Below are positions 26,668 to 34,349 of a stretch of DNA of 64,000 nucleotides, piece after piece. The notes beneath the pieces were generated by a model. That model searched no databases and was not told the DNA's origin. It worked only from the letters and a program-made list of their open reading frames with translations. Every line of letters starts with the position of its first letter. Position 1 is the stretch's first letter. The position numbers and the translations under genes were made by a program. Origin of the DNA: Myxococcales bacterium (GTDB lineage: Bacteria; Myxococcota_A; Polyangia; Nannocystales; Nannocystaceae); the NCBI GenBank assembly GCA_020633335.1, contig JACKDU010000002.1:372001-436000 (forward strand), read 5' to 3'.

Positions 26668-26673
26668 TAACCT
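26668..26673 (+). promoter_or_regulatory. -10-like hexamer TAACCT, leaderless type
   Basis: GGTAACCT, then 8 nt, then the ATG at 26682. It lies in the 49-nt gap to the divergent lipoprotein. Confidence 0.45.
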
Positions 26674-26681
26674 CTGACTCG

Positions 26682-27635
26682 ATGGAAGAGCGCAACCCCT
26701 TCATGGTCAAAAAGGCGCGCCCCCTGGTCCTCGGCCACCGCGGGGTCCCGCTCCTCCATCAGGAGAACACGCTCGCGGCCTTCCACAGGGCCCGCGAGCT
26801 CGGCGTCGACGGCGTCGAGCTCGACGTCCGCTGCACCCGCGACGGCCAGGTCGTGGTCTTCCACGACGACGAGACCACCCGCCTCACCGGGGTCGCCGGG
26901 CGGATCGAGGACATGACCTGGGATCAGGTGTCGCGCCTGCGGATCCAGCGCGATCTCTTCATGGGCAAGGCCGCCGACGGCTCGGACGTGGTCCTCCACT
27001 ACGAGCGTGACGAGCGGATCCCCCTCCTCGCGGAGGTCCTGGACGAGCTCGCGGGCGCGCTGGCGATCAACGTCGAGCTCAAGCCGGCGACCCCAAATTG
27101 GCGCGAGCGCCACGTCGGCACCCGCACCGCCCGGGTGATCCGCGACGCCGCGGTCCTCGACTCGGTGATCGTCACCTCCTTCGACTTCTTCAAGCTCCAC
27201 GCCCTCGAGAAGGAGCACTCGCCGATCCACTCCGGCTTCGCCTACGACGACGACTTCGCGCTGGTGCTGCCGCGCTGGATCTCCCGGCTCCCCGACCTCG
27301 AGACCCAGGTGACCGAGATCGCCGAGGGCGAGAGCCGCAACCGCGAGGCGCTGGTCAACCGGCTCTTCGAGGCCAACCGGATCGGCCGCTGGATCGGCGC
27401 CAGCGTCGTCGCCGGCGAGCACACGCTGATCGAGCCCGACAGCATCGGCCGCTTCAAGGCGCGGGGGACCGCGGTCGGCACCTTCACCTTCTTCCCGCTC
27501 GAGATGACCGGCGTCCGCCACCACCTCAGCGACGAGGCGCAGGTCAGCCGGCTCCGCGAGCTCCACGAGCAGGGCGTCGACTGGATCGAGACCGACGATC
27601 CGGTGCGGGCCATCGAGCTGCTCGAGCGCGTCTAG
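26682..27635 (+). CDS. Glycerophosphodiester phosphodiesterase
   Basis: 317 residues. The GDPD barrel signature is clear: LGHRGVPLLHQENTLAAF (catalytic His with the Arg and Glu partners), GVDGVELDVRCTRDG (metal-binding Glu/Asp), VVFHDDETT (second catalytic His), NVELKP, and a C-terminal VDWIETDDP. It hydrolyses glycerophosphodiesters to glycerol-3-phosphate and an alcohol. No signal peptide is seen, so it is probably cytoplasmic. An extra stretch at about 175-235 makes it somewhat longer than UgpQ-type enzymes. A hairpin follows the stop. Confidence 0.94.
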   Translation: MEERNPFMVKKARPLVLGHRGVPLLHQENTLAAFHRARELGVDGVELDVRCTRDGQVVVFHDDETTRLTGVAGRIEDMTWDQVSRLRIQRDLFMGKAADGSDVVLHYERDERIPLLAEVLDELAGALAINVELKPATPNWRERHVGTRTARVIRDAAVLDSVIVTSFDFFKLHALEKEHSPIHSGFAYDDDFALVLPRWISRLPDLETQVTEIAEGESRNREALVNRLFEANRIGRWIGASVVAGEHTLIEPDSIGRFKARGTAVGTFTFFPLEMTGVRHHLSDEAQVSRLRELHEQGVDWIETDDPVRAIELLERV

Positions 27636-27663
27636 TCTGGGAGGCCGCGGCCCGGGCGAGCGC

Positions 27664-27683
27664 GGCGGGCGATTTCGCCCGCC
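27664..27683. terminator. GGCGGGCG-ATTT-CGCCCGCC hairpin
   Basis: A perfect 8-bp GC stem with an ATTT loop, 29 nt after the GDPD stop and just upstream of the next promoter. It probably terminates the GDPD transcript. Confidence 0.5.
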
Positions 27684-27689
27684 CTCTGG

Positions 27690-27695
27690 TATCGT
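27690..27695 (+). promoter_or_regulatory. -10-like hexamer TATCGT, leaderless type
   Basis: CTGGTATCGT, then 7 nt, then the ATG at 27703. Confidence 0.55.
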
Positions 27696-27702
27696 CCCGG
27701 CG

Positions 27703-29031
27703 ATGCGTCGCGCCCCTGCCCTCGCCCTCGCCCTCGTCACTCCGCTCCTCGTCGCGCCGCTCGCCTGCTCGGGCGACGACACCGGCGACGGCGGCTCGAC
27801 CTCGCCGATCACCAGCGCGAGCGCGAGCGCGACCGCGACCGCGACCGCGACCGCGACCGCGACCGGCGCGAGCACGACGGGCTCGACGACCAGCGGCGGC
27901 GCGTCGACCTCGAGCGGCGGCGACTCGAGCAGCGGCGGGGGCACCGAGGCCTCGACCAGCAGCGCCAGCGAAACCCAGGGATCGAGCGGCGGCCCGGACA
28001 CGACCGGCGACGCGACGACCACCGGCGGGATCGAGCCGCCTCCCTACGCCTGCCCGCCCGGCCTCGATCCCTGCCCCGCCTTCCCCGGCGCCGCCTGGGA
28101 GAGCCGCGATCCCGCCGAGCTCGGCCTCGACGCCGGGCTCCTCGGCCAGCTCGCGTCGGCGACCGGCGGCGGCCAGGGCTGCGTGTTCCGCTACGGCTAC
28201 CTCGCAACCTGCTGGGGCGATCCAGGCGCGGAGTTCGAGTGGGCGTCGGCGTCGAAGCCGGTGTGGTCGACCTTCCTCCTCCTCGCGGTCGCCGAGGGGA
28301 AGCTCGCTGACGTCGACGCGCCGATCGCCGCCTGGAATTGGCCGCTCCAGGGCGCCGATCAGGCGATGACCTTCCGCCACCTCGCCAACCAGGTCAGCGG
28401 CTACGCGCTCCCGGAGGCCCCCGGCGCGGCCTGGGGCTACAACGACTACGCGATCAAGCTCTACGCCCGGACCCTCTTCGAGCGGGTCTTCACCGACGGC
28501 GACGCCGACGCGGTCGCGGCCGCGCCGGGCCGCCTCGGCCCCCTGCAATTCCAGGACGGCCCCTTCTTCTCGCTGGTCAAGGGCGCCCCGCGGGTGACCA
28601 CGACGCCGCGGGACTTCGCCCGCTTCGGCTGGCTCTGGGCCAACCACGGCCGCTGGGGCGAGACCCAGATCGTCCCGAGCGATCTCGTCAACCTGGCCCT
28701 AACGCCAGGTGTCCCGGGCAACCTCCCGCGGACCGCCGGCGCCCCGGTCGACGACTACCTCGGGATCGGCAGCGCCGGCGGCGGCGCCGATCAGACCCCG
28801 CTGGGCCCGGGGATCTACGGGTTCAACTGGTGGATGAACCCGGGTCGGGCGACCTGGCCGAGCGCCCCCGCCGACACCCTCCAGGCCAACGGCCACTGGA
28901 ACGGCGAGGTCCTCACGGTGATCCCGAGCCTCGGCCTGGTCGCCGCCTGGAAGGGCAAGGGCGGCGACCCGGCGAGCTTCAACGCGGCGATGGACCCGAT
29001 CCTCGCGCTCCTGGTCGCGGCCGCGGGATAG
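27703..29031 (+). CDS. Lipoprotein of the beta-lactamase/serine-hydrolase fold
   Basis: 442 residues. Lipobox PLAC, then about 90 residues of Ser/Thr/Ala linker that includes a six-copy GCGACC DNA repeat (27829-27864, coding Ala-Thr). The enzyme domain, about 115-440, has SxxK as S182-A-S-K185 in EFEWASASKPV and a tyrosine motif at WGYNDY (Y246). These fit class C beta-lactamase-related serine hydrolases (esterases or peptidases) acting in the envelope. The usual KTG/HxG third motif is not evident; HWNGEV near residue 400 may take its place. The substrate is unknown, and this need not be a true beta-lactamase. Confidence 0.9.
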   Translation: MRRAPALALALVTPLLVAPLACSGDDTGDGGSTSPITSASASATATATATATATGASTTGSTTSGGASTSSGGDSSSGGGTEASTSSASETQGSSGGPDTTGDATTTGGIEPPPYACPPGLDPCPAFPGAAWESRDPAELGLDAGLLGQLASATGGGQGCVFRYGYLATCWGDPGAEFEWASASKPVWSTFLLLAVAEGKLADVDAPIAAWNWPLQGADQAMTFRHLANQVSGYALPEAPGAAWGYNDYAIKLYARTLFERVFTDGDADAVAAAPGRLGPLQFQDGPFFSLVKGAPRVTTTPRDFARFGWLWANHGRWGETQIVPSDLVNLALTPGVPGNLPRTAGAPVDDYLGIGSAGGGADQTPLGPGIYGFNWWMNPGRATWPSAPADTLQANGHWNGEVLTVIPSLGLVAAWKGKGGDPASFNAAMDPILALLVAAAG

Positions 29032-29106
29032 CCCGGCGAGCGGCCGATTGTGACCCCGGCCCCGCGTCTGCCTCCGACCACCTGGCGCCCGCGACCTCCG
29101 GCGCGC

Positions 29107-29112
29107 TAGTCT
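29107..29112 (+). promoter_or_regulatory. -10-like hexamer TAGTCT, leaderless type
   Basis: GCGCTAGTCT, then 6 nt, then the GTG at 29119. Confidence 0.45.
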
Positions 29113-29118
29113 CGCGGC

Positions 29119-30093
29119 GTGCGATCTCTTGGAGCAGGCGGGCTCGCCCTCGCCCTCGCCCTCCTCCCCGCCTGCGTCCTCGCGCCCTTCGGCGCCACCG
29201 CGACCGCGACGAGCACGGACACCGGCGCGAGCGAGACCAACGGCGAGAGCGAGAGCGGCGGCCCGGCGGCCTCGCTGACGATCGCCACCTTCAACGTCCG
29301 CCGCTTCTTCGATCCGGTCTGTGACTCCGGCGCCTGCGGCCCCGACGACTTCGAGGAGGCGCCGACCCTCGCCGCCTTCGAGGCCCGCGCCGATCAGATC
29401 GCCGCGGCGATCACCGAGCTCGAGGCCGACGTCGTCCTCCTCCAGGAGATCGAGAACCAGACCTGCATCGACGCGCTCCTCGCCCGCCTCCCCGAGTTCA
29501 GCGACGGCTACATCGGCGAGCAGGGCTACGCGGCGTCGCTCGACACCGCGGTCCTCGTCGGCCTGCCCACGCTCGCCCTGATCTCCCACCAGGACGACGA
29601 GTTCCCCCGCCTCGACGGCAGCGGGCTCACCTCCTTCACCCGCGATCTCCTCGAGGTCCACGTCGACGTCGACGGCGCCCGGGTGATCGTCTTCGCCGCC
29701 CACTTCCGCTCGAAGGTCGACGACGATCCCGGCCGCCGCCTCGCCGAGGGCCAGCGCGCGGGCGAGTGGCTGGCGATGCGCGCGGCCGAGTACCCCGAGG
29801 CGACGATCGTCCTCGGCGGCGACCTCAACGACGTCCCGGCCTCGCCGCCGCTCCAGGCGCTCGAGTCGTCGGGGCCCCTCCTCCGGGTCGCCTCCGAGCT
29901 CGCGGACGACTCGACCTACCTCTACGACGGCAAGGCGTCGGCGCTCGATCACCTCTTCCAGGCGCTCTCGGCCGCGGGCGCCGCGGTCCCCGGCTCGGCG
30001 AAGATCTTCCGCTCGCCGACCGCCTGGGACGGCGGCGGCTGGGGCGGCTCCGATCACGCCGCGCTGCGGGCGAGCTTCACGGTCGGCGGATGA
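29119..30093 (+). CDS. Endonuclease/exonuclease/phosphatase-family lipoprotein
   Basis: 324 residues from a GTG. Lipobox LPAC and a short Ser/Glu linker precede an EEP domain: TIATFNVRRFF, VVLLQEIENQ (metal Glu), GGDLNDVPASPP (catalytic Asp/Asn) and a terminal GGSDHAALRASF (Asp-His). These are the DNase I / sphingomyelinase-type catalytic residues in correct order. As an exported enzyme it may cleave nucleic acids or phospholipid head groups; the sequence does not decide between them. It overlaps the following methyltransferase by ATGA. Confidence 0.92.
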   Translation: MRSLGAGGLALALALLPACVLAPFGATATATSTDTGASETNGESESGGPAASLTIATFNVRRFFDPVCDSGACGPDDFEEAPTLAAFEARADQIAAAITELEADVVLLQEIENQTCIDALLARLPEFSDGYIGEQGYAASLDTAVLVGLPTLALISHQDDEFPRLDGSGLTSFTRDLLEVHVDVDGARVIVFAAHFRSKVDDDPGRRLAEGQRAGEWLAMRAAEYPEATIVLGGDLNDVPASPPLQALESSGPLLRVASELADDSTYLYDGKASALDHLFQALSAAGAAVPGSAKIFRSPTAWDGGGWGGSDHAALRASFTVGG

Positions 30094-30869
30094 TCACGGA
30101 CGAGCTCTCGCCGGCCGATCGGGCCGACCTCTACGCGCGCCTCCACAGCGGCAACCCCGGCGATCTCGAGCGCTACCGCCGGGCCTGCGAGGGGGCGACG
30201 ACGATCCTCGAGCTCGGCTGCGGCGAGGGTCGGGTGCTCCGGGCGCTCGCCGCCCCGGATCGCCACCTCGTCGGCGTCGACCTCGACCCCGGCCTCCTCG
30301 CCCTCGCCCGCCACCGCTGCGGCCGCGCCCGTCCGCGCCCCGCGAGCCTCCGCCTGATCGCCGGCGACATGCGGACGCTCGCGCTCGGCCGCGCCTTCGA
30401 GCGGGTGCTGATCCCCTACTCGGGGATCTTCTGCCTGGCCGACGAGGCCGAGGTGATCGCCGCCCTCAGCCGCGCCCGCGAGCACCTCGCGCCCGGCGGC
30501 GAGGTGATCTTCGACGCCTACCAGGTCGACGCGGTCCACGACGAGCTCGCCGGCGAGGCGATCGTCGACGACCCGCCGATCGCGGTCGCCGAGCTCCGCT
30601 GGCGGGGCCGCGACTACGATGTCCTCGAGGCCAGCCGGTGGCGGCCGGGCGAGCAGGTCGTCGAGGTCCGCTACGAGCACCGCCCGCGCGACGGCGGGGC
30701 GCCGATTCGCAGCGCGATCCGCCACCGCTACCTCCTCGTCCGCGAGCTCCCGCGCCTCCTCGTGGCCGCCGGCCTCCGCCTCCTCGCGCTCGAGGGCGGC
30801 TTCGAGGGCGCGCCCCTCGACGAGGCGAGCGAGCAATTCGTCGTCCGGGCCGCGGCCGCCGACGGCTGA
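30090..30869 (+). CDS. Class I SAM-dependent methyltransferase
   Basis: 259 residues. The ATG overlaps the TGA of the upstream gene (ATGA), so translation is coupled. Motif I is TILELGCGEGRVLRALA at about residue 38, the acidic end of strand 2 is VGVDLDPGLL, and GDMRTL marks motif II. The C-terminal part (VEVRYEHRPR..., IRHRYLLVRELPRLLVAAG) resembles Methyltransf_25-type small-molecule enzymes. The substrate is unknown. Its stop and that of the convergent gene lie only 10 nt apart within a 7-bp dyad. Confidence 0.92.
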   Translation: MITDELSPADRADLYARLHSGNPGDLERYRRACEGATTILELGCGEGRVLRALAAPDRHLVGVDLDPGLLALARHRCGRARPRPASLRLIAGDMRTLALGRAFERVLIPYSGIFCLADEAEVIAALSRAREHLAPGGEVIFDAYQVDAVHDELAGEAIVDDPPIAVAELRWRGRDYDVLEASRWRPGEQVVEVRYEHRPRDGGAPIRSAIRHRYLLVRELPRLLVAAGLRLLALEGGFEGAPLDEASEQFVVRAAAADG

Positions 30870-30886
30870 TCCCGCGGCCTCAGCCG
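30863..30886. terminator. 7-bp dyad spanning two convergent stop codons
   Basis: CGGCTGA pairs with TCAGCCG across a 10-nt loop. The TGA on each strand is the stop codon of the respective convergent gene. Any terminator role is a guess. Confidence 0.3.
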
Positions 30887-31863
30887 GCGCGCGGGAGCGC
30901 CCGCAGCCGCGCCCGCTCGAGCACCGGCGCCCCCTCGCCGATCCGGAGGACGCACTCGTCATCGGCGGCGACGATCGTCTCGAAGAGCTCGATCGGCTCG
31001 GTCGAGAGGATCCCGCGCTCGCGGAGGAAGCGGTCGCGCGCGGCCGGATCCGGCGCGTCGTCGCCCGCGAAGTGCGCGCGCGGTCGCAGCGAGAGCGCGG
31101 CCCGATCGGCGGCGACCGAGACCTCGCCGATCACAAAGGCCGCGCTCCGCTGCTCGAGGAGGAGCCAGCTCCCGAGCTCGGCGTCGTCGGCGTCCCGATC
31201 CCGGCGGGCGCCGACCTCGTAGGCGACGCAGGGGCGGCCGCTGAGGGGCGCCCGCAGGAGCTCGGCGGCGGCAGGACGCCCCTGGATCCGGGCCCCGCGT
31301 CGACGCGAGCCCGACGCCAGCGACATCAGCCAGCGGGCGGGCAGCGGCTTCGCCTGGCTGCCGGCGAGGCGACGGCTGAGGATCGTCCCGGCCGTCAGGA
31401 GGAGCGGCATCAGGCAGACCAGCCAGAGCGAGATGTAGATCGGGTCGAGGGTGTGGGCGACGACGATCGCCCAGACCAGCACGGCGATCATCCCGAGCGC
31501 GCCGGCGACGATCCCGTAGCCGAGCGCCCGCGAGAGGAGCCGATGCCCGCGCGACGCCCGGGCCGGGGCGTCCTCCTCGTCGATCCGCGCGAGCGCGACG
31601 ATCGCCCCGTTCGGCCGGAGATCGGCGAGCGCTGGCCGCCGGCAGGCGACGCAGACCCGCGGCGACGAGGCGCCCGCGACCTGCTCCGGCGGGTGGAGGC
31701 GGCCGCACTCGAGGCAGAGCCAGAAGCAGGGGAAGGGCGCGAGATCGGCCGCCTCCGGGCTCCCGCGGTGCGGCGAGTGGGGCATGCGCGGGCGCTCGAG
31801 ATGGCGCGACGCCTGCCGCAGGCTGCGGAGCGCATCGTTGAAGGCGGCCGCTCCGCTGACCAT
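30880..31863 (-). CDS. Membrane protein with N-terminal CxxC pairs and a GIDE-like domain
   Basis: 327 residues. An N-terminal four-cysteine site (CLEC...CVAC, about residues 50-75) looks like a zinc ribbon. Two transmembrane helices span about 115-137 and 145-165. The C-terminal part contains APLSGRPCVAYEV, SWLLLEQRSAAFVIG and V.ADRA, resembling the GIDE domain of MULAN/MAPL-type proteins and their bacterial relatives, but no RING finger follows. The start is uncertain: the ATG at 31785 (MPHSPHRG) is an alternative. Function is unknown; bacterial GIDE proteins are poorly studied. Confidence 0.82.
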   Translation of the reverse strand: MVSGAAAFNDALRSLRQASRHLERPRMPHSPHRGSPEAADLAPFPCFWLCLECGRLHPPEQVAGASSPRVCVACRRPALADLRPNGAIVALARIDEEDAPARASRGHRLLSRALGYGIVAGALGMIAVLVWAIVVAHTLDPIYISLWLVCLMPLLLTAGTILSRRLAGSQAKPLPARWLMSLASGSRRRGARIQGRPAAAELLRAPLSGRPCVAYEVGARRDRDADDAELGSWLLLEQRSAAFVIGEVSVAADRAALSLRPRAHFAGDDAPDPAARDRFLRERGILSTEPIELFETIVAADDECVLRIGEGAPVLERARLRALPRAG

Positions 31864-32060
31864 TGAACGACCATGGGACCGGATCTCCAGGCCCGCAAGA
31901 CGTCGACGACCGAACGCCGACCGGGGCCGCGAGCCGCACTACGTGGCGCACCACGACGACCCCGTGCGCCCAGGCCCGCGAGCCTGCTGGCCGCCGACCG
32001 CCCGCCTGGTGTACGCCGAGGGCGACGCGCCCGGCCGCGTCGACGCCCAGGAGCCGCGCC

Positions 32061-32570
32061 ATGCCCCTCCCCGCCCCCTTCGATCTCCGCCGCTTCGTCG
32101 ACACGCACCGCGACCTCCTCCGCCCGCCGGTCGGCAACGCCCGGGTCTTCGACGACGGCGACTTCATCATCATGGTCGTGGGCGGGCCCAACCACCGCCG
32201 CGACTTCCACGTCGATCCCGGCGAGGAGCTCTTCTATCAGCTCGAGGGGGCGATCACCCTGGTCGTGATCGACGAGGGGCGCCCCCGCGAGGTCTCGATC
32301 GGCGAGGGCGAGATCTTCCTCCTGCCGGCCGGCGTCCCCCACTCGCCGCGGCGCGGACCCGACACGGTCGGCCTGGTGATCGAGCGCCGGCGCCTGGCGG
32401 GCGAGGTGGACGCGCTCCAGTGGTACTGCGAGGCCTGCGGGGCGCTCACCCACGAGCGCCGCTTCGCCCTCAAGGACATCACCACCGAGCTGGCGGCGGC
32501 GATCGCCGAGGTCCAATCGGACATTTCCCTGCGGACATGTCCTTCGTGTGGCGAGGTATCGCCCCCCTGA
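32061..32570 (+). CDS. nbaC: 3-hydroxyanthranilate 3,4-dioxygenase
   Basis: 169 residues from an ATG with CAGGAG upstream. It is a cupin with iron ligands in RRDFHVDPGEELFYQLEG (His, Glu) and LPAGVPHSPRR (His). The bacterial-type C-terminal two-CxxC iron site is also present (WYCEACG...RTCPSCG). It opens the ring of 3-hydroxyanthranilate to aminocarboxymuconate semialdehyde, the last enzyme before quinolinate in tryptophan catabolism and NAD synthesis. No other kynurenine-pathway gene is near. The last codons overlap a GGACAT...ATGTCC dyad just before the convergent PLD gene. Confidence 0.93.
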   Translation: MPLPAPFDLRRFVDTHRDLLRPPVGNARVFDDGDFIIMVVGGPNHRRDFHVDPGEELFYQLEGAITLVVIDEGRPREVSIGEGEIFLLPAGVPHSPRRGPDTVGLVIERRRLAGEVDALQWYCEACGALTHERRFALKDITTELAAAIAEVQSDISLRTCPSCGEVSPP

Positions 32571-32582
32571 TCGCCGGCGGCG

Positions 32583-33419
32583 CTACGCGACTGGGTCCTT
32601 GGGAGCCGCAGGGGCCGCTAGCGCGAGCCCCTTGTCGGCGCTCTTCTTCCCCGCCGACTTCTTCCCCGCCGACTTCTTCTTCGCCGACTTCTTCTTCGCC
32701 GTCTTCTTCTTCACCGTCTTCTTCTTCGCCGTCTTCTTCTTCGCCGACTTCTTCTTCGCCGCCGGCGCCCCGGGCTCCACGGCGACGCCCCCGGCTCCGA
32801 GCGCCGCGCCGCGACGATGGGCCCGCCCCGCCAGCCGCCGCGGATTAAAGAGATCGAGCGGCGCCTCGCACCCCTCCTCGCGGAGCCGACAGGCGGCGCA
32901 CTCGGCCCCCCGCCAGATCCGATCGTAGATCTCCTGGATCGTGTCGAGGACGTCGTCGTCGTCGGTGACGAAGCCGACCTCGAAGTTGCGCCGCCCCTCG
33001 CCCTTGGCCCCGAGCCCCGCGCCCGTCCAGTTGGCCGAGCCGATGTAGCAGAGCGCCCCGTCGACGATCACCGTCTTGAGGTGGACGCGCGGGCACTCGC
33101 GGAGCTCGACGCCCCCCTGATAGAGCCGCGGCAGCCGATCGAAGCGCTCACGAAAGGGCCCCGAGGGGCGCGACGCGTGGAGGATCCGGAGCTCGACGCC
33201 GGCGGCCGCGAGCTCGTCGAAGACCTCGAGGATCGATCGATAGCGGCCGCGATCGCGGGCGCTGAGGCGCCGCCCCTCGACCATCATCTCCTTGAGGTTG
33301 GCGGTCGCCACCCACACCGATCGGGTCGCCCGCTGGACCGCGCCGATCACCGCGTCGTAGTGGCCGCGGCCGCTGACGAGGCGCATCTTCACCGGGCGCG
33401 GCGGGAGGGCGAAGTCCAC
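32583..33419 (-). CDS. Phospholipase D-like protein with a lysine-rich histone H1-like tail
   Basis: 278 residues, GTG start. Residues about 10-200 are a PLD-superfamily domain with one canonical HKD motif, HLKTVIVD, followed by YIGSANWTGAGLG; the N-terminal half (SVWVATANLKEMMVEG) would be the degenerate partner copy. A small cysteine pair occurs near 178-188 (CAACRLREEGC). From about residue 218 the tail repeats KKKSA/KKKTA and GKKSA units, as in bacterial histone H1-like proteins. The tail should bind DNA or another polyanion. A nuclease or a DNA-tethered phosphodiesterase fits best. It is divergent from a small unknown gene. Confidence 0.92.
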   Translation of the reverse strand: MDFALPPRPVKMRLVSGRGHYDAVIGAVQRATRSVWVATANLKEMMVEGRRLSARDRGRYRSILEVFDELAAAGVELRILHASRPSGPFRERFDRLPRLYQGGVELRECPRVHLKTVIVDGALCYIGSANWTGAGLGAKGEGRRNFEVGFVTDDDDVLDTIQEIYDRIWRGAECAACRLREEGCEAPLDLFNPRRLAGRAHRRGAALGAGGVAVEPGAPAAKKKSAKKKTAKKKTVKKKTAKKKSAKKKSAGKKSAGKKSADKGLALAAPAAPKDPVA

Positions 33420-33471
33420 GGCCGGCGATCCTCGCAGGCCGCCGGCCGCCGGCCAAATTCTCGGGGCGTGC

Positions 33472-33477
33472 TATCCT
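33472..33477 (+). promoter_or_regulatory. -10-like hexamer TATCCT with TG extension, leaderless type
   Basis: GTGCTATCCT, then 8 nt, then the ATG at 33486. The TGn extension fits an extended -10 promoter. Confidence 0.5.
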
Positions 33478-33485
33478 CCGCGCCG

Positions 33486-33878
33486 ATGGCCGACGACCGC
33501 ACGCCGCCCCGCCCGGACGCACCCGCGAGCGCGGAGCTCGTCGACGCAGCCCCGGCGGGCGCCCTCGAGGGCACGGACGAGCCGCCGGTGGTCGCGCGCC
33601 TGATGATCGAGCTCCGGGCCGACGGCTCGCGGACGATCGCCCGCGGCGCGATCGAGGATCTCCAGAGCGGCGAGACCGTGGCGATCGAGGCCCGCGCCGG
33701 CTCCCCCCTCGAGCTCTCGGCGAGCCTCGCCCGCGCGCTCCTCCAGGCGCCCGCGCTCGCCTCCCTCGCGGTCCGCTCGGCGCTCCCCACCGCCGCGGAT
33801 CTCCGGGCCGGCGCCCGTGACCGCCTCGGTCGGATCGCCGGCCGACTCCGACGACGCCTCCGCGGCGACAACCCCTGA
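33486..33878 (+). CDS. Small hypothetical protein
   Basis: 130 residues. A Pro/Ala-rich N-terminal 35 residues is followed by a compact region (VVARLMIELRADGSRTIARG) with a beta-hairpin look, a helix rich in Ala/Leu, and a very basic C-terminal end (GRLRRRLRGD). There is no signal peptide. I do not recognise it. It carries its own promoter and lies 24 nt ahead of the MAPEG gene in the same direction, so the two may be cotranscribed. Confidence 0.75.
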   Translation: MADDRTPPRPDAPASAELVDAAPAGALEGTDEPPVVARLMIELRADGSRTIARGAIEDLQSGETVAIEARAGSPLELSASLARALLQAPALASLAVRSALPTAADLRAGARDRLGRIAGRLRRRLRGDNP

Positions 33879-33902
33879 CCCCCGACGACTCAGGAGCGAC
33901 CC

Positions 33903-34289
33903 ATGAGCCCGATCAGCGCCACCTTCGCCCTCCTCCTCGGCTCCCTCCTGACGAGCCTGGCGATGAACACGACCCGCCAGCGCCTCCGCTTCGCCCGCGA
34001 CGCCGGCCCGGAGGCCAAGGAGTCGATCCGCCGCGCGAGCCGGGCCCACGGCAACACCCTCGAGCACGGCCTCCCCTTCCTCCTCCTGATCTTCTTCGCC
34101 GAGCGAGGCGGAGCGTCGGCGACCTGGCTCTGGGTCCTCTGCGGGCTCTTCGTCGCCGGCCGGATCAGCTACGCCTACGGGATGCTGACGCGGCCGACGA
34201 GCCCGCCGATGCGCTACGCCGCCGCCCTCACCTACCTCCTCGAGATCGCCCTCCTGGCGACCCTCGCCCGCACGCTCCTCGCAAGCTGA
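33903..34289 (+). CDS. MAPEG-family membrane protein
   Basis: 128 residues, four predicted transmembrane helices. The family signature is RAHGNTLEHGLPFLLLIFFAE after the first helix and loop, and ISYAYGMLTRP near residue 84. MAPEG proteins are integral membrane glutathione transferases or eicosanoid-type enzymes; bacterial members are mostly uncharacterised. GACTCAGGAG lies just before the ATG and gives a good Shine-Dalgarno, as expected for an internal operon gene. Confidence 0.9.
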   Translation: MSPISATFALLLGSLLTSLAMNTTRQRLRFARDAGPEAKESIRRASRAHGNTLEHGLPFLLLIFFAERGGASATWLWVLCGLFVAGRISYAYGMLTRPTSPPMRYAAALTYLLEIALLATLARTLLAS

Positions 34290-34349
34290 CGCGCCGCCGC
34301 GATCCGCTCCGCGGACCACGACGGCGACGCCACCGCCCGCTCGCGGGGG

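Noticed and set aside
27829..27864. Six copies of GCGACC as a phase-variation tract
   Set aside because: The unit is six bases within a coding linker, so copy changes would only lengthen an Ala-Thr linker and not switch the frame.
32519..32542. The GGACAT...ATGTCC dyad as an independent terminator
   Set aside because: It lies inside the coding end of the dioxygenase, over the RTCPSCG metal-site region, so protein coding alone could explain it. It is mentioned only as a possible family member.
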